DNA from: Acidobacteria bacterium RIFCSPLOWO2_02_FULL_67_21 | GTDB lineage: Bacteria; Acidobacteriota; Vicinamibacteria; Vicinamibacterales; UBA2999 | Assembly: GCA_001767195.1 (NCBI GenBank) | Contig: MEKU01000093.1 | Coordinates: 9,312-51,822, forward strand | Reading direction: 5' to 3' | DNA: 42,511 bases | Part shown: one piece after another, positions 22,105 through 31,781 of the stretch | Layout: each line of letters starts with the position of its first letter | Numbering within the stretch: the stretch's first letter is position 1 | Position numbers and translations under genes: made by a program | Notes under the pieces: generated by a model | What the model was told of the DNA's origin: nothing | What the model saw: the letters and a program-made list of their open reading frames with translations, nothing else | Databases searched by the model: none

Positions 22105-23436
22105 TCACGCCACCCCGGGCACGGGCGCGCCAGCTGCGCCGCCGCGGACAAAGTAGGCCCTGCATGCCGCATCGAGCAGCTCACGCGTGATTGCCGGCTC
22201 GATGCCGCGATAGCGGCAGAGCGCCGAGATCTGATCCAGCAGATCGCGCGGATGGCACGCACGGAACGGACGGCCCGCCGGGCCGTAGTGGCGCCGCTGC
22301 AGGTACGCCACCATCACCTGATGGAACGGCAGCCGGCGGCGCTGGCAGTTCATCTCGAAGATCCGCGTGAACTCCTCGACCGTCGGGTCGTCAATCCGGA
22401 TCTTGTACGGAATGCGGCGCAGAAAGGCTTCGTCGGCCAGGTCGGCCGGATTGAGGTTCGTCGCAAACACCACAAACGTCTCGAACGGGATCTGGAACTT
22501 CCTGCCGGTATGCAGCGTCAGATAGTCGACGCGGCTTTCGAGCGGAACGATCCAGCGGTTCAGCAGCTCGTGCGGCCGGATCCGCTGCCGGCCGAAGTCG
22601 TCCACCAGGAACACGCCCCCGTTCGCCTTGAGCTGGAGCGGCGCCTCGTGGAACCGCGTAATCGGGTTGAACGAGAGGTCGAGCATGTCGAGCGTCAGCT
22701 CGCCGCCGGCCACCACAACCGGCCGACGAATGCGGATCCATCGCCGATCGACCGGCGCCGGGGCAATGATGCTGACCTGGTCGCCATCCGCCTCGAGCGT
22801 CTGATGGCCGGCCGGGTCGTACATGGTGACGATGGCGCCGTCGACATCGAGCGCGTACGGGATGGACATGTCGCCCCCGATTGTCCGTCCCATGCCTTCG
22901 CCGATGACCGTCTTGCCGTTGCCGGGCGGGCCGTAGAGAAAGAGGGCCTTGTTGGCGTTGACGGCCGGGCCCAGCTGTTCGAGCACCCGCTCGCTGACGA
23001 CGAGGTGTGCAAACCCCTGGCGAAGCCGCGCGCGGTCGATATAGCCGCGGGCCGCACCGACCGTGCGCATGTACGCGACGTAGGCCGCCAGCGGCACGGG
23101 CGCCGGGCCCACATAGGCGTTGACCGACAGGTATTGGCCGGCGCGCTCGCGGCCAAGGTCGGTCAGGGCATAGCGGTAGCCCGCGCTGCCGGTCCCCGCC
23201 GCGCCACGCACCTCGATGAGGCGTTCCGCCCGCTGGCGTTCGATGAGCGGCTCGAGCACCCCGTAGGGCAGCCGTACGCGCTCCGCAAGCACGGATCCGG
23301 CGAGCTCGCTGCCGTAGAGGGTCTTGATGAGCAGCTGCTCGACGTGATCGCGCGCGAGCCCTGCCTCTTCGAGCGTCGCAGGTGGCGGCGGCGGAGCGGC
23401 CTGGTCGACGGCCTCTGGCATCAGGACGGTCTGCAT
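22105..23436 (-). CDS. MoxR-like AAA+ ATPase of the Tad locus
   Basis: 443 residues from ATG 23436, overlapping the tadC stop by one base (TGATG). Residues 20-110 look like a winged-helix region. The AAA+ core follows with Walker A LYGPPGNGKTVIGEG, Walker B GGVFLVDDFGRQ (DD in place of the usual DE) and sensor FVVFATNLNP. Similar ATPases occur in Tad clusters of Acidobacteria and Planctomycetes; their role is unknown. Position between tadC and the ExeA-like gene suggests assembly or regulation of the pilus. Confidence 0.7.
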   Translation of the reverse strand: MQTVLMPEAVDQAAPPPPPATLEEAGLARDHVEQLLIKTLYGSELAGSVLAERVRLPYGVLEPLIERQRAERLIEVRGAAGTGSAGYRYALTDLGRERAGQYLSVNAYVGPAPVPLAAYVAYMRTVGAARGYIDRARLRQGFAHLVVSERVLEQLGPAVNANKALFLYGPPGNGKTVIGEGMGRTIGGDMSIPYALDVDGAIVTMYDPAGHQTLEADGDQVSIIAPAPVDRRWIRIRRPVVVAGGELTLDMLDLSFNPITRFHEAPLQLKANGGVFLVDDFGRQRIRPHELLNRWIVPLESRVDYLTLHTGRKFQIPFETFVVFATNLNPADLADEAFLRRIPYKIRIDDPTVEEFTRIFEMNCQRRRLPFHQVMVAYLQRRHYGPAGRPFRACHPRDLLDQISALCRYRGIEPAITRELLDAACRAYFVRGGAAGAPVPGVA

Positions 23437-24341
23437 CAGCGCTCCGTCATCGGGCCGAGGATCTGCATGAACTTGATGGCAGCCGGGCCGATCGTGACGA
23501 TCCAGATCGCGGGAAAGATGCAGATGACGAGCGGAAACACCATCTTGACGGCGGTCTTGGCGGCGGCCTCTTCAGCGCGCTGCCGCCGCTTGGTGCGCAG
23601 CACCTCGGAATGCACGCGCAGCGCCTGCGCCACGCTGGTGCCGAACTTGTCGGTCTGCACGAGCACGGCCACGAGCGACGAGAGATCGTCGACGCCGGTG
23701 CGCGCCGCGAGGTTGCGCAGCGCTTCCCCGCGCGCCGTGCCGGCCCGCAGCTCGAGGTTGATGAGCCGCATATCCTCCGACAGCTCCGGGTGCACCGGGG
23801 CGAGCTCGTCGCCGACGCGCTGTATCGCCTGGTCCAGGCCGAGCCCGGCTTCGACGCTCACCACCAGCAGGTCCAGGGCGTCGGGGATCGACAGCCGCAC
23901 CCGGTGCTGACGGCGCCTGGCCAGGCGTGCGAGCACGACGCCCGGGAGCACGTAGCCGAGGGCGGCGGCCCCGAGGGCCAGCGGGATGTTCGGCCGGACG
24001 AGGACCGGCGTGGCCATCAGCGCAAAGCACGCGAGCGCACAGCCGGCACGGATGCCGAAGAAGATCGCCACGCCGTCATGCCGCCGGAACCCCGCATGCA
24101 CCAGGCGGAGCTGCATCTTCCCCATTTCGGAGGGCGACTTCGGCATGGCGCGGCCGACCCGCCTCAGCGTGTCGACGACGCGATCGTAGGTACCGGCGCC
24201 GCCGGCCTCCACCGGCTTGCCGGACACCTCGCGAAGGCGGCGCTCGATGACCGAGGCCCGGCCCGGCGACAGGGCGAGCGCGCCTGCCGCGACCAGCAGG
24301 GTGACGGTGGCAAAGGCCAGCAGCGGCAGCAGCAGCGTCAC
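23436..24341 (-). CDS. tadC: Tad pilus inner-membrane platform protein TadC
   Basis: 301 residues from GTG 24341. A type II secretion F domain lies at about 150-275 (IPDALDLLVVSVEAGLGLDQAI; KFGTSVAQALRVHSEVLRTKRRQ). Membrane helices are seen at the N-terminus, near 95-140 and at the C-terminus. With TadB it forms the platform driven by TadA. It is separated from tadB by 109 bp, the longest gap in the operon. Confidence 0.9.
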   Translation of the reverse strand: MTLLLPLLAFATVTLLVAAGALALSPGRASVIERRLREVSGKPVEAGGAGTYDRVVDTLRRVGRAMPKSPSEMGKMQLRLVHAGFRRHDGVAIFFGIRAGCALACFALMATPVLVRPNIPLALGAAALGYVLPGVVLARLARRRQHRVRLSIPDALDLLVVSVEAGLGLDQAIQRVGDELAPVHPELSEDMRLINLELRAGTARGEALRNLAARTGVDDLSSLVAVLVQTDKFGTSVAQALRVHSEVLRTKRRQRAEEAAAKTAVKMVFPLVICIFPAIWIVTIGPAAIKFMQILGPMTER

Positions 24342-24401
24342 ACTAGTGGCCCGTTCGAACTGAAGGAGTACGAATCACAACAAGCCTCCGAACACGAACT
24401 G

Positions 24402-24426
24402 CGGGCCGCGACAACGGAGCGGCCCG
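24402..24426. other. GC-rich hairpin in the tadB-tadC gap
   Basis: The arms cgggccg (24402-24408) and cggcccg (24420-24426) form a 7-bp stem in the mRNA between tadB and tadC. It has no T-run, so a terminator is doubtful. It could slow or stabilise the transcript. Confidence 0.4.
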
Positions 24427-24450
24427 ATTGCGACTTCGCTGGGCGCACCA

Positions 24451-25410
24451 TTAAACCTCGATCCTGATCACGCGACGGATCCACAGGAAGCCGACCGCCT
24501 GCATGACCAGGGTGGCCACGAGGAGCATCTGCCCGATCCGTTCCTGGAAGAGCGGTCTCATGTGCTCCGGATTGATGAACGAGAGCGCGACGGCGAGAAA
24601 CGCAGGGAGCGCCAGCAGCACGAGGCCGGTGATCCGGCCGTGCGCCGTGTGCACCCGGACCTGCCGCTGGATCTTGAACCGCTCGCGTACGACGTGCGCC
24701 AGGTTGTCGAGAATCTCGGCCAGGTTGCCTCCGGTCTCGCGCTGGATGGCCACCGCCGTCGCGAAGAACTTCACGTCGACGAGCGGGACGCGGCCGGCGA
24801 GCGCGTCGAGCGCGTCGCGAAGCGGCAGGCCGAAGTTCTGCTGATCGAATACCTTCTTGAACTCGGGGCCGACGGGCGCCGACAGCTCGTCGGCTGCCAT
24901 GCCGACGGCGGTCTGGAACGCATGTCCGGCCCGGATGGCCCGCGAGACAAGGTCCAGCGCCTCGGGAAACTGCTCTTCGAACAGCCGGAGCCGCGACGTG
25001 CGCCGCCGCATCAGCCAGGCCGTGGGTACGACGGCGCCGACCGGAAATGCCGCCAGCGCGGCATAGGGCGCTCTCACGAGCGCATGCGCCGCCAGCATCG
25101 CGGCAATGCCCAGCGCGCCGCTGATGATCAGCAGCGCGCCCGGCGTCGTGCGGATGCCCGCCTGTTCGATGAGGCGCATGAGACGCGAGCCGGCGGCGCT
25201 GCCGGCAATCAGCCGGTCGACCGACGGCAGCGGTCCCTCGGTGTTCGGGACAATCAGGTCCGCGTCCGGAGCGTCCACGGTCTGCGCCACGTCACGCAGC
25301 CGCAGCTCGAGACGATGGCGCGCCACGGCTGTGGGGAGGCGGGTGGCCGCCACGTAGATCCCGATGACCGCCCCGGCCACGACGAGAAAGACGAGCATGG
25401 CGGCGAGCAT
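24451..25410 (-). CDS. tadB: Tad pilus inner-membrane platform protein TadB
   Basis: 319 residues from ATG 25410, sharing one base with the tadA stop. An N-terminal membrane helix is followed by a soluble part, then helices near 95-145 and the type II secretion F domain ([42 protein letters not shown]). The last 70 residues hold two more helices. It pairs with TadC. Confidence 0.9.
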   Translation of the reverse strand: MLAAMLVFLVVAGAVIGIYVAATRLPTAVARHRLELRLRDVAQTVDAPDADLIVPNTEGPLPSVDRLIAGSAAGSRLMRLIEQAGIRTTPGALLIISGALGIAAMLAAHALVRAPYAALAAFPVGAVVPTAWLMRRRTSRLRLFEEQFPEALDLVSRAIRAGHAFQTAVGMAADELSAPVGPEFKKVFDQQNFGLPLRDALDALAGRVPLVDVKFFATAVAIQRETGGNLAEILDNLAHVVRERFKIQRQVRVHTAHGRITGLVLLALPAFLAVALSFINPEHMRPLFQERIGQMLLVATLVMQAVGFLWIRRVIRIEV

Positions 25411-26753
25411 CAGCGAACCTCCACCACCCCTTCGAACATCGCGGCCGGCAGATTGATGCCCGATGTGCGAAGCCGCTCCGCGCACTTGGGCCGGATACCG
25501 GTGGCCCGGAATCGGCCGATCACCTTCCCCTCCTGCGTGATCCCGAGCTTCTCGAACAGGAAGATCTCCTGCATGGCGATCACCTCGCCTTCCATCCCGG
25601 TGATCTCCGAGATGCTCGTCACCCGCCGCGACCCGTCGCTGAGCCGCGTCTGCTGGACGACGAGCTGGATGGCCGACGCCATCTGCTGCCGGATGGCGCG
25701 CTCCGGGAGGTTGGTGGCGCCCATCGCCACCATCGTCTCGATGCGGGCCAGCGCGTCGCGCGGGGTGTTGGCATGGACGGTGGTCAGCGACCCGTCGTGC
25801 CCGGTGTTCATCGCCTGGAGCATGTCGAGCGCCTCCTCGCCGCGCACCTCGCCGACGACGATCCGGTCGGGGCGCATGCGGAGGGCGTTGATGACGAGCT
25901 GACGCTGCCGGATCACGCCCTTCCCCTCGATGTTGGGCGGACGCGTTTCGAGCCGCGCCACGTGGTCCTGGTGGAGCTGCAGCTCGGCTGCATCTTCGAT
26001 GGTCACGATCCGCTCGCGATCCGAGATGAACCCCGAGAGCACGTTCAGCAGGGTCGTCTTGCCGGCGCCGGTCCCCCCGCTCACCAGGCAGTTCAGCCGC
26101 GCGCGCACGCAGTGCGCCAGAAAGTCGAGCATCGGCTGCGTCAGCGAATTGAGGGACACCAGGTGGCTCGCCTGCAGCCGCTCCGACGGAAAGCGCCTAA
26201 TCGACAGCAGCGGGCCGTCGACGGCCAGCGGCGGGATGACGGCGTTGACGCGCGAGCCGTCCGCCAGGCGCGCGTCGACCATCGGCGAGCTGTCGTCGAT
26301 CCGGCGGCCGACACGGCTCACGATCCGGTCGATCACGCGCAGGAGATGCTGATCGTCCTGAAAGGACGCCGACGCGCGCTCCAGCACGCCGCCACGCTCC
26401 ACGAACACGTCACGATGCGTGTTCACCAGGATGTCGGTCACGCCCGGATCGCGCAGCAGGGGCTCGAGCGGACCGAGGCCGAACACGTCGTCGAGGACCT
26501 CGCTGAACAGCGTCTCCCGCTCGGTCAGGCTGATCGGCGTCGGCTCCTCGCTGAGGAGCTGGCCGAGCAGCGTCCGGATCTCGCTCTCGGCGCGCGAGCG
26601 GTCGCTTTGCGCGAGCGCCTCGAGATTCAGGCGCGCCAGCAGCCGGCGATGGATGCCGGCGCGCAGCTCCAGATACTGCTGCCGGGCGCGCGCCGGCGGA
26701 GCGGCATCAGCGCCAGGATCCTTGTGGCTTCGCGGCGGTGCAAGCACGGGCAT
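25410..26753 (-). CDS. tadA: Tad pilus secretion ATPase TadA/CpaF
   Basis: 447 residues from ATG 26753. It has an N-terminal helical domain and PAS-like region, then Walker [13 protein letters not shown], the Asp box region [13 protein letters not shown], Walker [16 protein letters not shown] and the His box [15 protein letters not shown]. This is the hexameric motor for Flp pilus assembly and, in this family, also retraction. All motifs are complete. It lies 6 bp after tadZ. Confidence 0.96.
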   Translation of the reverse strand: MPVLAPPRSHKDPGADAAPPARARQQYLELRAGIHRRLLARLNLEALAQSDRSRAESEIRTLLGQLLSEEPTPISLTERETLFSEVLDDVFGLGPLEPLLRDPGVTDILVNTHRDVFVERGGVLERASASFQDDQHLLRVIDRIVSRVGRRIDDSSPMVDARLADGSRVNAVIPPLAVDGPLLSIRRFPSERLQASHLVSLNSLTQPMLDFLAHCVRARLNCLVSGGTGAGKTTLLNVLSGFISDRERIVTIEDAAELQLHQDHVARLETRPPNIEGKGVIRQRQLVINALRMRPDRIVVGEVRGEEALDMLQAMNTGHDGSLTTVHANTPRDALARIETMVAMGATNLPERAIRQQMASAIQLVVQQTRLSDGSRRVTSISEITGMEGEVIAMQEIFLFEKLGITQEGKVIGRFRATGIRPKCAERLRTSGINLPAAMFEGVVEVR

Positions 26754-26759
26754 GGCGGC

Positions 26760-27920
26760 TTACCAGATCGAGGCGAGCCGCTCGAGCCCGAGGGCGCCGC
26801 GCCGTCCCTGGGCGGGCTCCTCCGTGAGGCCGAGCGTCCGCCGCGCAAAGCTGTCGAACTGCGAGGCGAGCTCGCCGTTGGTGGTCAGCGACAGCGGGAC
26901 CCCCGAGTTGAGCGCCGTCGACACCGTGCGGTAGTCGCTCGGAAACATCTGATCGATCGGGCGGCCGAGCGCCTTCTCGATCTGATCCGGCGGAATCGGG
27001 TACGGCTCGGAGGCACGATTCAGCAGGATGCGGACGCGCTCGCCGCACGCGCCCAGCTGGCCCAGGCGGTCGAGCAGCCGCTGCGCGTTGCGCACCGACG
27101 GCACGTCAGGGTTCGGCACGAGATAGATCGTGTCGGCCATGTAGAGCGCGGCGGTCGTGCAGGCGTTCAGCTGCGTCCCGGCGTCGATGACGATGTGGGC
27201 GTACTGCTGCGTCAGGAGCCGCAGCACCTCTTCGACCGCGCCGCTGTCGCCTCCGCCGGGCCGCTCGAACTGGTCGGACCCGGCCAGGATGTCGAGCCCC
27301 GACTTGTGCTTGACGACCAGTTCCTTGAGAAAGTCGGCGTCGAGCCGGTGGAGGTTGTCGATGGCGTCGAGCACGCTGTAGCGGCTCCGCACGCCCAGAA
27401 AGAGCGTGACCTCGCCGAGGCCGGGCTTCAGATCGACGATCACCGCCGGGCGCCGGCTCATCCGCGCGAGCTCCACGGCACAGTTCACCGCCAGCGTCGT
27501 CGTCCCGGCGCCGCCCTTCGACCCGATGAACGCCAGCGTGGTCGCCCCACCACCAGGCGACGCTGCCTGGCGGCGCGAGGCCGCCCGCGCGACCGCCTCA
27601 TGGAACGGCGCGCCGGAGGACGGCCACGTGAGGAACTCGTTCGCGCCGGCACGCATCGCCTTGAGGATCAGGTCGGGTGTCGCCTCGGACGCGACCATGA
27701 AGATCGACGCGTTCGGCGAGGCGGCGCGCAGCCGCTCGATGGTGGCGAGCGCCTCGTCCGGGCGGTGCCGGCCGTCGACGGCCATCAGGTCGGCGTGCCC
27801 GGAGCCGGCGGGCCGCTCCTCGCTCACGCTGACCGGCGTCGGCCCCGATCGGAGCAGTGCCGCGGCCTCGCTCCGGAACGCCGCGTCGTCAGTGAACACC
27901 AGGCTCGTCAGAAGCGCCAT
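26760..27920 (-). CDS. tadZ: Tad pilus localisation protein TadZ/CpaE
   Basis: 386 residues from ATG 27920, chosen for its Shine-Dalgarno (aagggag). Residues 1-120 form a receiver-like domain without a clear phosphorylation site. The remainder is a MinD/ParA-type ATPase with the deviant Walker A FIGSKGGAGTTTLAVN and the IVIDAGTQLNACT segment. TadZ marks the cell pole or assembly site for the Tad machine. Confidence 0.88.
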   Translation of the reverse strand: MALLTSLVFTDDAAFRSEAAALLRSGPTPVSVSEERPAGSGHADLMAVDGRHRPDEALATIERLRAASPNASIFMVASEATPDLILKAMRAGANEFLTWPSSGAPFHEAVARAASRRQAASPGGGATTLAFIGSKGGAGTTTLAVNCAVELARMSRRPAVIVDLKPGLGEVTLFLGVRSRYSVLDAIDNLHRLDADFLKELVVKHKSGLDILAGSDQFERPGGGDSGAVEEVLRLLTQQYAHIVIDAGTQLNACTTAALYMADTIYLVPNPDVPSVRNAQRLLDRLGQLGACGERVRILLNRASEPYPIPPDQIEKALGRPIDQMFPSDYRTVSTALNSGVPLSLTTNGELASQFDSFARRTLGLTEEPAQGRRGALGLERLASIW

Positions 27921-27927
27921 GACTCCC

Positions 27928-29064
27928 TTACTCGATGAGGCGCACGGCGCGGGGGAACGTCCCCTCGGGCGCCGGTCCCGCGTTGTCGTCGATGCTGCCA
28001 AGAATGGGCGTGATGCGCCCGTAGACCTCGTTCCCGCTCACGCTCTCCACGAAGAACCCGATCCAGCCGACCATTTTCAGCGTGGCGTTGCGGCCCGTCA
28101 TCTTGCCGAACTGGAAGAAGTCAGGGTCGTAGAGCGGAATGGGAAACACGCGCGGGCTCCGCCCGAGCGGGCTCACCACGCGATCGTCGTCCTCGTCCCA
28201 GTACGCCGTCGGGTCCTGGGCGATCAGCGCCTCAATTCCCTGGACGGTCGGGCCGACCATGTTGCCCGGCTCCTGGGTCATCAGGCTGCCCGGAATGAAG
28301 ACCGCCTGGTTGCACTGGCTGATGTTCTCCTCGTACCACTCGGCGCCGATCTCGCCGTTGCCGCCCGGCATGCTCCACGAATAGTAGAACGTGGGCGCAA
28401 CGTTGTTGCCCGTGCCTGCCCGGAGCGCCAGCAGCGTGCCCTTGTGGTACTCGGGGTCGTACCCCTGCTCACCCTGGACGTACACGTCGGCGTTTGGAAT
28501 CACCTCGCCGCGACTGTTGTACCGATCGAACGTGCTGTTGGGCGGGACGTTGTTCTCGTCCCACAGGTCGGGAATCGTGAACGGGCGCACGCAGGTCATG
28601 GCGTTGGCCGGGGCCGCCTCGGCGGTCGCCGCGGCCATGACGTCCGCGGTCGTCACGCCGAAGACGGCGGCGATGAACGTGGCGAGCGGGTTGCTGCGCG
28701 CCGCGGTGCGGTAGACGGCCACGCGGACGCGATCCGACTCGCCGTCCGGCGCCACCGGAAACGTGACGTCCGACGGCTCCACGGCCACCGACCCTCCAAT
28801 CACGACGTTCTGCAGCGCGGCGTTCACGGCCGACTGCACCGCCGGCCCCGAGGGCGACCGATCGTCGAAGCTGTCCATCGCCAGCGCGATGGCGCCTGCC
28901 AGCGCGCCCGCGTCCGCCGCGTTCTGCGACTGGCCGCGCGCGGTCGTCAGCATCCCGACATCAATCGCCAGCGTCGTCGCCACGAAGAACGCCAGGAAGC
29001 CGGTCGTGATGTACAGGATCGACATGCCCCGCTCGTCGTCCCGCCAGCGCCGAAGAGGCGTCAT
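27928..29064 (-). CDS. tadG: TadG-like pilus protein with TadE-type N-terminus
   Basis: 378 residues from ATG 29064, overlapping the cpaC stop by four bases. The start (DDERGMSILYITTGFLAFFVATTLAIDVG) is a TadG-type pseudopilin-like membrane segment, followed by ARGQSQNAADAGALAGA, a segment typical of this family. The remaining 300 residues are exported and beta-rich. It probably caps or helps start the pilus. Confidence 0.85.
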   Translation of the reverse strand: MTPLRRWRDDERGMSILYITTGFLAFFVATTLAIDVGMLTTARGQSQNAADAGALAGAIALAMDSFDDRSPSGPAVQSAVNAALQNVVIGGSVAVEPSDVTFPVAPDGESDRVRVAVYRTAARSNPLATFIAAVFGVTTADVMAAATAEAAPANAMTCVRPFTIPDLWDENNVPPNSTFDRYNSRGEVIPNADVYVQGEQGYDPEYHKGTLLALRAGTGNNVAPTFYYSWSMPGGNGEIGAEWYEENISQCNQAVFIPGSLMTQEPGNMVGPTVQGIEALIAQDPTAYWDEDDDRVVSPLGRSPRVFPIPLYDPDFFQFGKMTGRNATLKMVGWIGFFVESVSGNEVYGRITPILGSIDDNAGPAPEGTFPRAVRLIE

Positions 29065-30488
29065 GGCCGTGGCTCCGTGAATGCCGGCGGCGGCGGCGGC
29101 AGCGCGTCGCCGTTCTGGAGGGGCGGCAGGAACGGCTCCTGCAGCCGCGGCAGCCGATCGGTCACGCCCGGGGAGTTCTGCGGCAGGATCTGCGGCGTGA
29201 TCATGACGACCAGCTCCGTCTGATCCTTGCGCGCCGCCTTGCTGCGGAAGAGATACCCGAGGATCGGGATGTCGCCGATGCCGGGGACCTTCTGCAGCGT
29301 CTGGGTCATGCTGCTGTTCAGGAGCCCCGCAATCGCGAACGTCTGCCCGTCGCGGAGCTCGATCTCCGTCTCGGTGCGCCGCGTGGTGAGCGCCGGGATG
29401 CGGAACCCGCCGAGGACGACGGCGTTGTTGAAGTCGAGCAGGCTGACTTCAGGGCGCACTTTGAGGTGCACCCGGTCGCCCATGACCGTGGGCGTGAAGC
29501 TCAGACGGACGCCGAACTCCTTGAACTGCACGGAGACACCGATGTTGGCCCCGGAGCCCTGCGCCACCGGGATCGGAAACTCGCCGCCGGCCAGGAAGCT
29601 CGCCTCCTTGCCGCTTTCGGCGACCAGGTTGGGCTCGGCGAGGCTCTGGAAGAGCCCTTTGCTCTGGAGCATCCGTACCAGGAGGCCGAGGTCGTACCGC
29701 TCGCTCAGAATGAAGAAGTTGAGGAAGTCGCTGAACGTGAACTTGCCCGACGCCTCCTTGACCGGCGCGCCAAACTCGGAGCTGTCCTTCGACCATTCCA
29801 TCTCGTCGAAGCCGGGAGCCGAGAACTGCTGGGTCGTGACCCGGCCGATGGTGTTGTTGATGCCGGTGGGCCCGGTGAAGAGCGAGAGACCCAGCTCGGT
29901 CACCGCGCTCCGGCTCACCTCGGCAAACCGGACGCGCAGCAGCACCTGGTTGCTCCGCGGCGGCGGCGCCTGCGGCACCTGCAGCAGCGTCACGACGTCC
30001 TCGCGCCGCTCGACGAAGCCCGACGCGACGTCGACGGCGCGGGTCATGGCGTCCTTGGTCGACGCCGTTCCCGAAAGCACGATCTGGCGTCCGTTGCTGT
30101 GTGCCTCGATCGTCTCGCTCGGGAAGAGCTCTTTGAGCTGGCCCTGCAGACGCGCCAGATCGCGCTGGACGGCGATCTCGTAGCGGCGCAGGCCGCCGGC
30201 GCGCTCCCAGACGAACATCGAAATCGTGCCGGGCGTCTTGCCGTTGATGAGCAGCTGGCTCGGCGACGTCACCAGGGCGTCGGCGATGTCGGCGCTGGTC
30301 AGCGACACGCGGGCAATCGGGCTGCCGACGTCGATGACCGTCGAACGCCCGACCAGGAGCGACACCGCGATCGGAGCCGCCGCGGCGTTCACCTCCGCTG
30401 CCGGGTGGTTGGCCGCCATCTGGTCCTGGGTCAGCACCGCCGCCGACCCGAAGACCCAGATGATGAGAATCGTCAGACCTTTCCGCAT
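29061..30488 (-). CDS. cpaC: Tad outer-membrane secretin CpaC/RcpA
   Basis: 475 residues from ATG 30488. It begins with a signal sequence (LTILIIWVFGSAAVLT), then the RcpA/CpaC N-terminal domain and BON-like region (ERREDVVTLLQV). The secretin domain carries FLAGGEFPIPVAQG and the conserved end VPGIGDIPILGYLFRSKAARKDQTELVVMITPQIL. The C-terminus is proline-rich. Its Shine-Dalgarno (aggag) overlaps the end of cpaB. It forms the channel through which the pilus leaves the cell. Confidence 0.94.
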   Translation of the reverse strand: MRKGLTILIIWVFGSAAVLTQDQMAANHPAAEVNAAAAPIAVSLLVGRSTVIDVGSPIARVSLTSADIADALVTSPSQLLINGKTPGTISMFVWERAGGLRRYEIAVQRDLARLQGQLKELFPSETIEAHSNGRQIVLSGTASTKDAMTRAVDVASGFVERREDVVTLLQVPQAPPPRSNQVLLRVRFAEVSRSAVTELGLSLFTGPTGINNTIGRVTTQQFSAPGFDEMEWSKDSSEFGAPVKEASGKFTFSDFLNFFILSERYDLGLLVRMLQSKGLFQSLAEPNLVAESGKEASFLAGGEFPIPVAQGSGANIGVSVQFKEFGVRLSFTPTVMGDRVHLKVRPEVSLLDFNNAVVLGGFRIPALTTRRTETEIELRDGQTFAIAGLLNSSMTQTLQKVPGIGDIPILGYLFRSKAARKDQTELVVMITPQILPQNSPGVTDRLPRLQEPFLPPLQNGDALPPPPPAFTEPRP

Positions 30489-30491
30489 CTG

Positions 30492-31316
30492 CTACTCCTG
30501 ACGCAGGACTTCCTGCACGCGCCGATCGCCACGGATGACCTCGACGGTTGGCGGCGGCGGGGGCGCGGCCGCCCGTGCCGCGCGCGGCGCCGGACGGGCT
30601 GCCGAATACCCGAGCAGCACGGCGGGCCGGATGCCGGGCGTGGCCGGCGCCGTCTTGTCGAGCGGGTTGCGGAGGGCCAGCTGAATCTTGCCCTCGGTGC
30701 TGGCCAGCGTGAGGCGCTCCGCTTCCATCGGGTCGACGAGCAGCGTCACCACGCTCACCGATACCGGCTTGTTCTGTTCCACGTCCCGCTCGATCCGGGT
30801 GCCGGCGGCCAGGACGAGCACGTTGGTCAGGACGACCTTGGACGTCATGTCCGTCTGCTGATTCGTCGGGTTGACGGTCGCCACGACGTCGACGCGGGTG
30901 CCCGGCAGGACGTAGCCGGCGACGCCGATGACGTCGTTCACGCGCACCGACAGCGCGCGCATGCCCTCCGGAATGACCGGGGGCAGGCCGGACCCGGCGC
31001 CGACCGGCGCCAGCTTGCCCGGCAGGATGGCCTCGTTCTGCGCCACCGCCTGGACCAGCCCGCGCCCGATGATCGCCTGCAGATCTGAGAACGAGCCGGC
31101 GGGCAGCGCGTCGGTGGGCCAGGCGATGACGCGCAGGTCCTCGCGGCGCAGTTCGCTGCCGAGGGCCAGATCGGCGGCCGCGATGACGACCGGGGTCGTC
31201 GGCAGCGCGACCTCGCGAACCGGCCGGTTCTGAATGTAGCGATAGGTGGCCAGCGCAAAGGTGCCGCCAAGCCCGATCGCCACGCCAAGCACGATGAAGA
31301 TCCGGAGGCGCGTCAT
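30492..31316 (-). CDS. cpaB: Flp pilus assembly protein CpaB/RcpC
   Basis: 274 residues from ATG 31316. One N-terminal membrane helix (FIVLGVAIGLGGTFALATY) is followed by a SAF domain (VVIAAADLALGSELRREDL) and the RcpC/CpaB core (VRVNDVIGVAGYVLPGTRVDVVATV). The C-terminus is an Ala/Pro-rich tail. It is periplasmic and thought to gate or stabilise the secretin. Confidence 0.92.
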   Translation of the reverse strand: MTRLRIFIVLGVAIGLGGTFALATYRYIQNRPVREVALPTTPVVIAAADLALGSELRREDLRVIAWPTDALPAGSFSDLQAIIGRGLVQAVAQNEAILPGKLAPVGAGSGLPPVIPEGMRALSVRVNDVIGVAGYVLPGTRVDVVATVNPTNQQTDMTSKVVLTNVLVLAAGTRIERDVEQNKPVSVSVVTLLVDPMEAERLTLASTEGKIQLALRNPLDKTAPATPGIRPAVLLGYSAARPAPRAARAAAPPPPPTVEVIRGDRRVQEVLRQE

Positions 31317-31346
31317 ATGCTCGTCCCTTGCCGGGGAGGCCCGGCG

Positions 31347-31781
31347 CTATTCGTTCCTCATCGTGGCCGAAGCCGTCATCGTGATGGGCGCGCCCACGAG
31401 CGAGTCGCTCACCACGAGCTGCACGATCGGCTGCAGCACGATGAACTGATACGGGTACTGCACGGTCACCGTCGACGCCGATGCCGTGGCGGCTTCCCCA
31501 ATCGAGATCTCGTCGTTGTTGACGATGTCGACCGAGGCCGCGTCGGCGCCCGCAAGCTGCCCGGCCTCGAGGTACGCCTGCACGCGCGCCAGGACCGCCT
31601 CGTCGGTCACCCCCGGCAGCACGGCCAGCCGCGCCCCTTCGCGGGCGGCATTCGTCACGACCTGCCAGTGCTGGAACGCGCGCCCGAACTCGAACACGCT
31701 GATCGACAGCAGCAGCACGAGCGGAAAGGTGAGCGCGGTCTCGATCAGCGCCTGCCCGCGTTCGTCCCGCCCGGCCTTCAT
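31347..31781 (-). CDS. tadE: TadE-family minor pilin
   Basis: 144 residues from ATG 31781, coupled to the prepilin peptidase by an ATGA overlap. The N-terminus DERGQALIETALTFPLVLLL is the TadE-type signal with the G-x4-E pattern and hydrophobic helix, then FEFGRAFQHWQVVTNAAREGARLA. TadE pseudopilins are needed for pilus formation. Confidence 0.9.
   Translation of the reverse strand: MKAGRDERGQALIETALTFPLVLLLSISVFEFGRAFQHWQVVTNAAREGARLAVLPGVTDEAVLARVQAYLEAGQLAGADAASVDIVNNDEISIGEAATASASTVTVQYPYQFIVLQPIVQLVVSDSLVGAPITMTASATMRNE

Noticed and set aside
21073-27938. Long plus-strand frames (945 and 721 codons) across the Tad region
   Set aside because: They are antisense to the ExeA-like gene, the ATPase, tadA and tadZ, show no domain, and have no ribosome binding sites.
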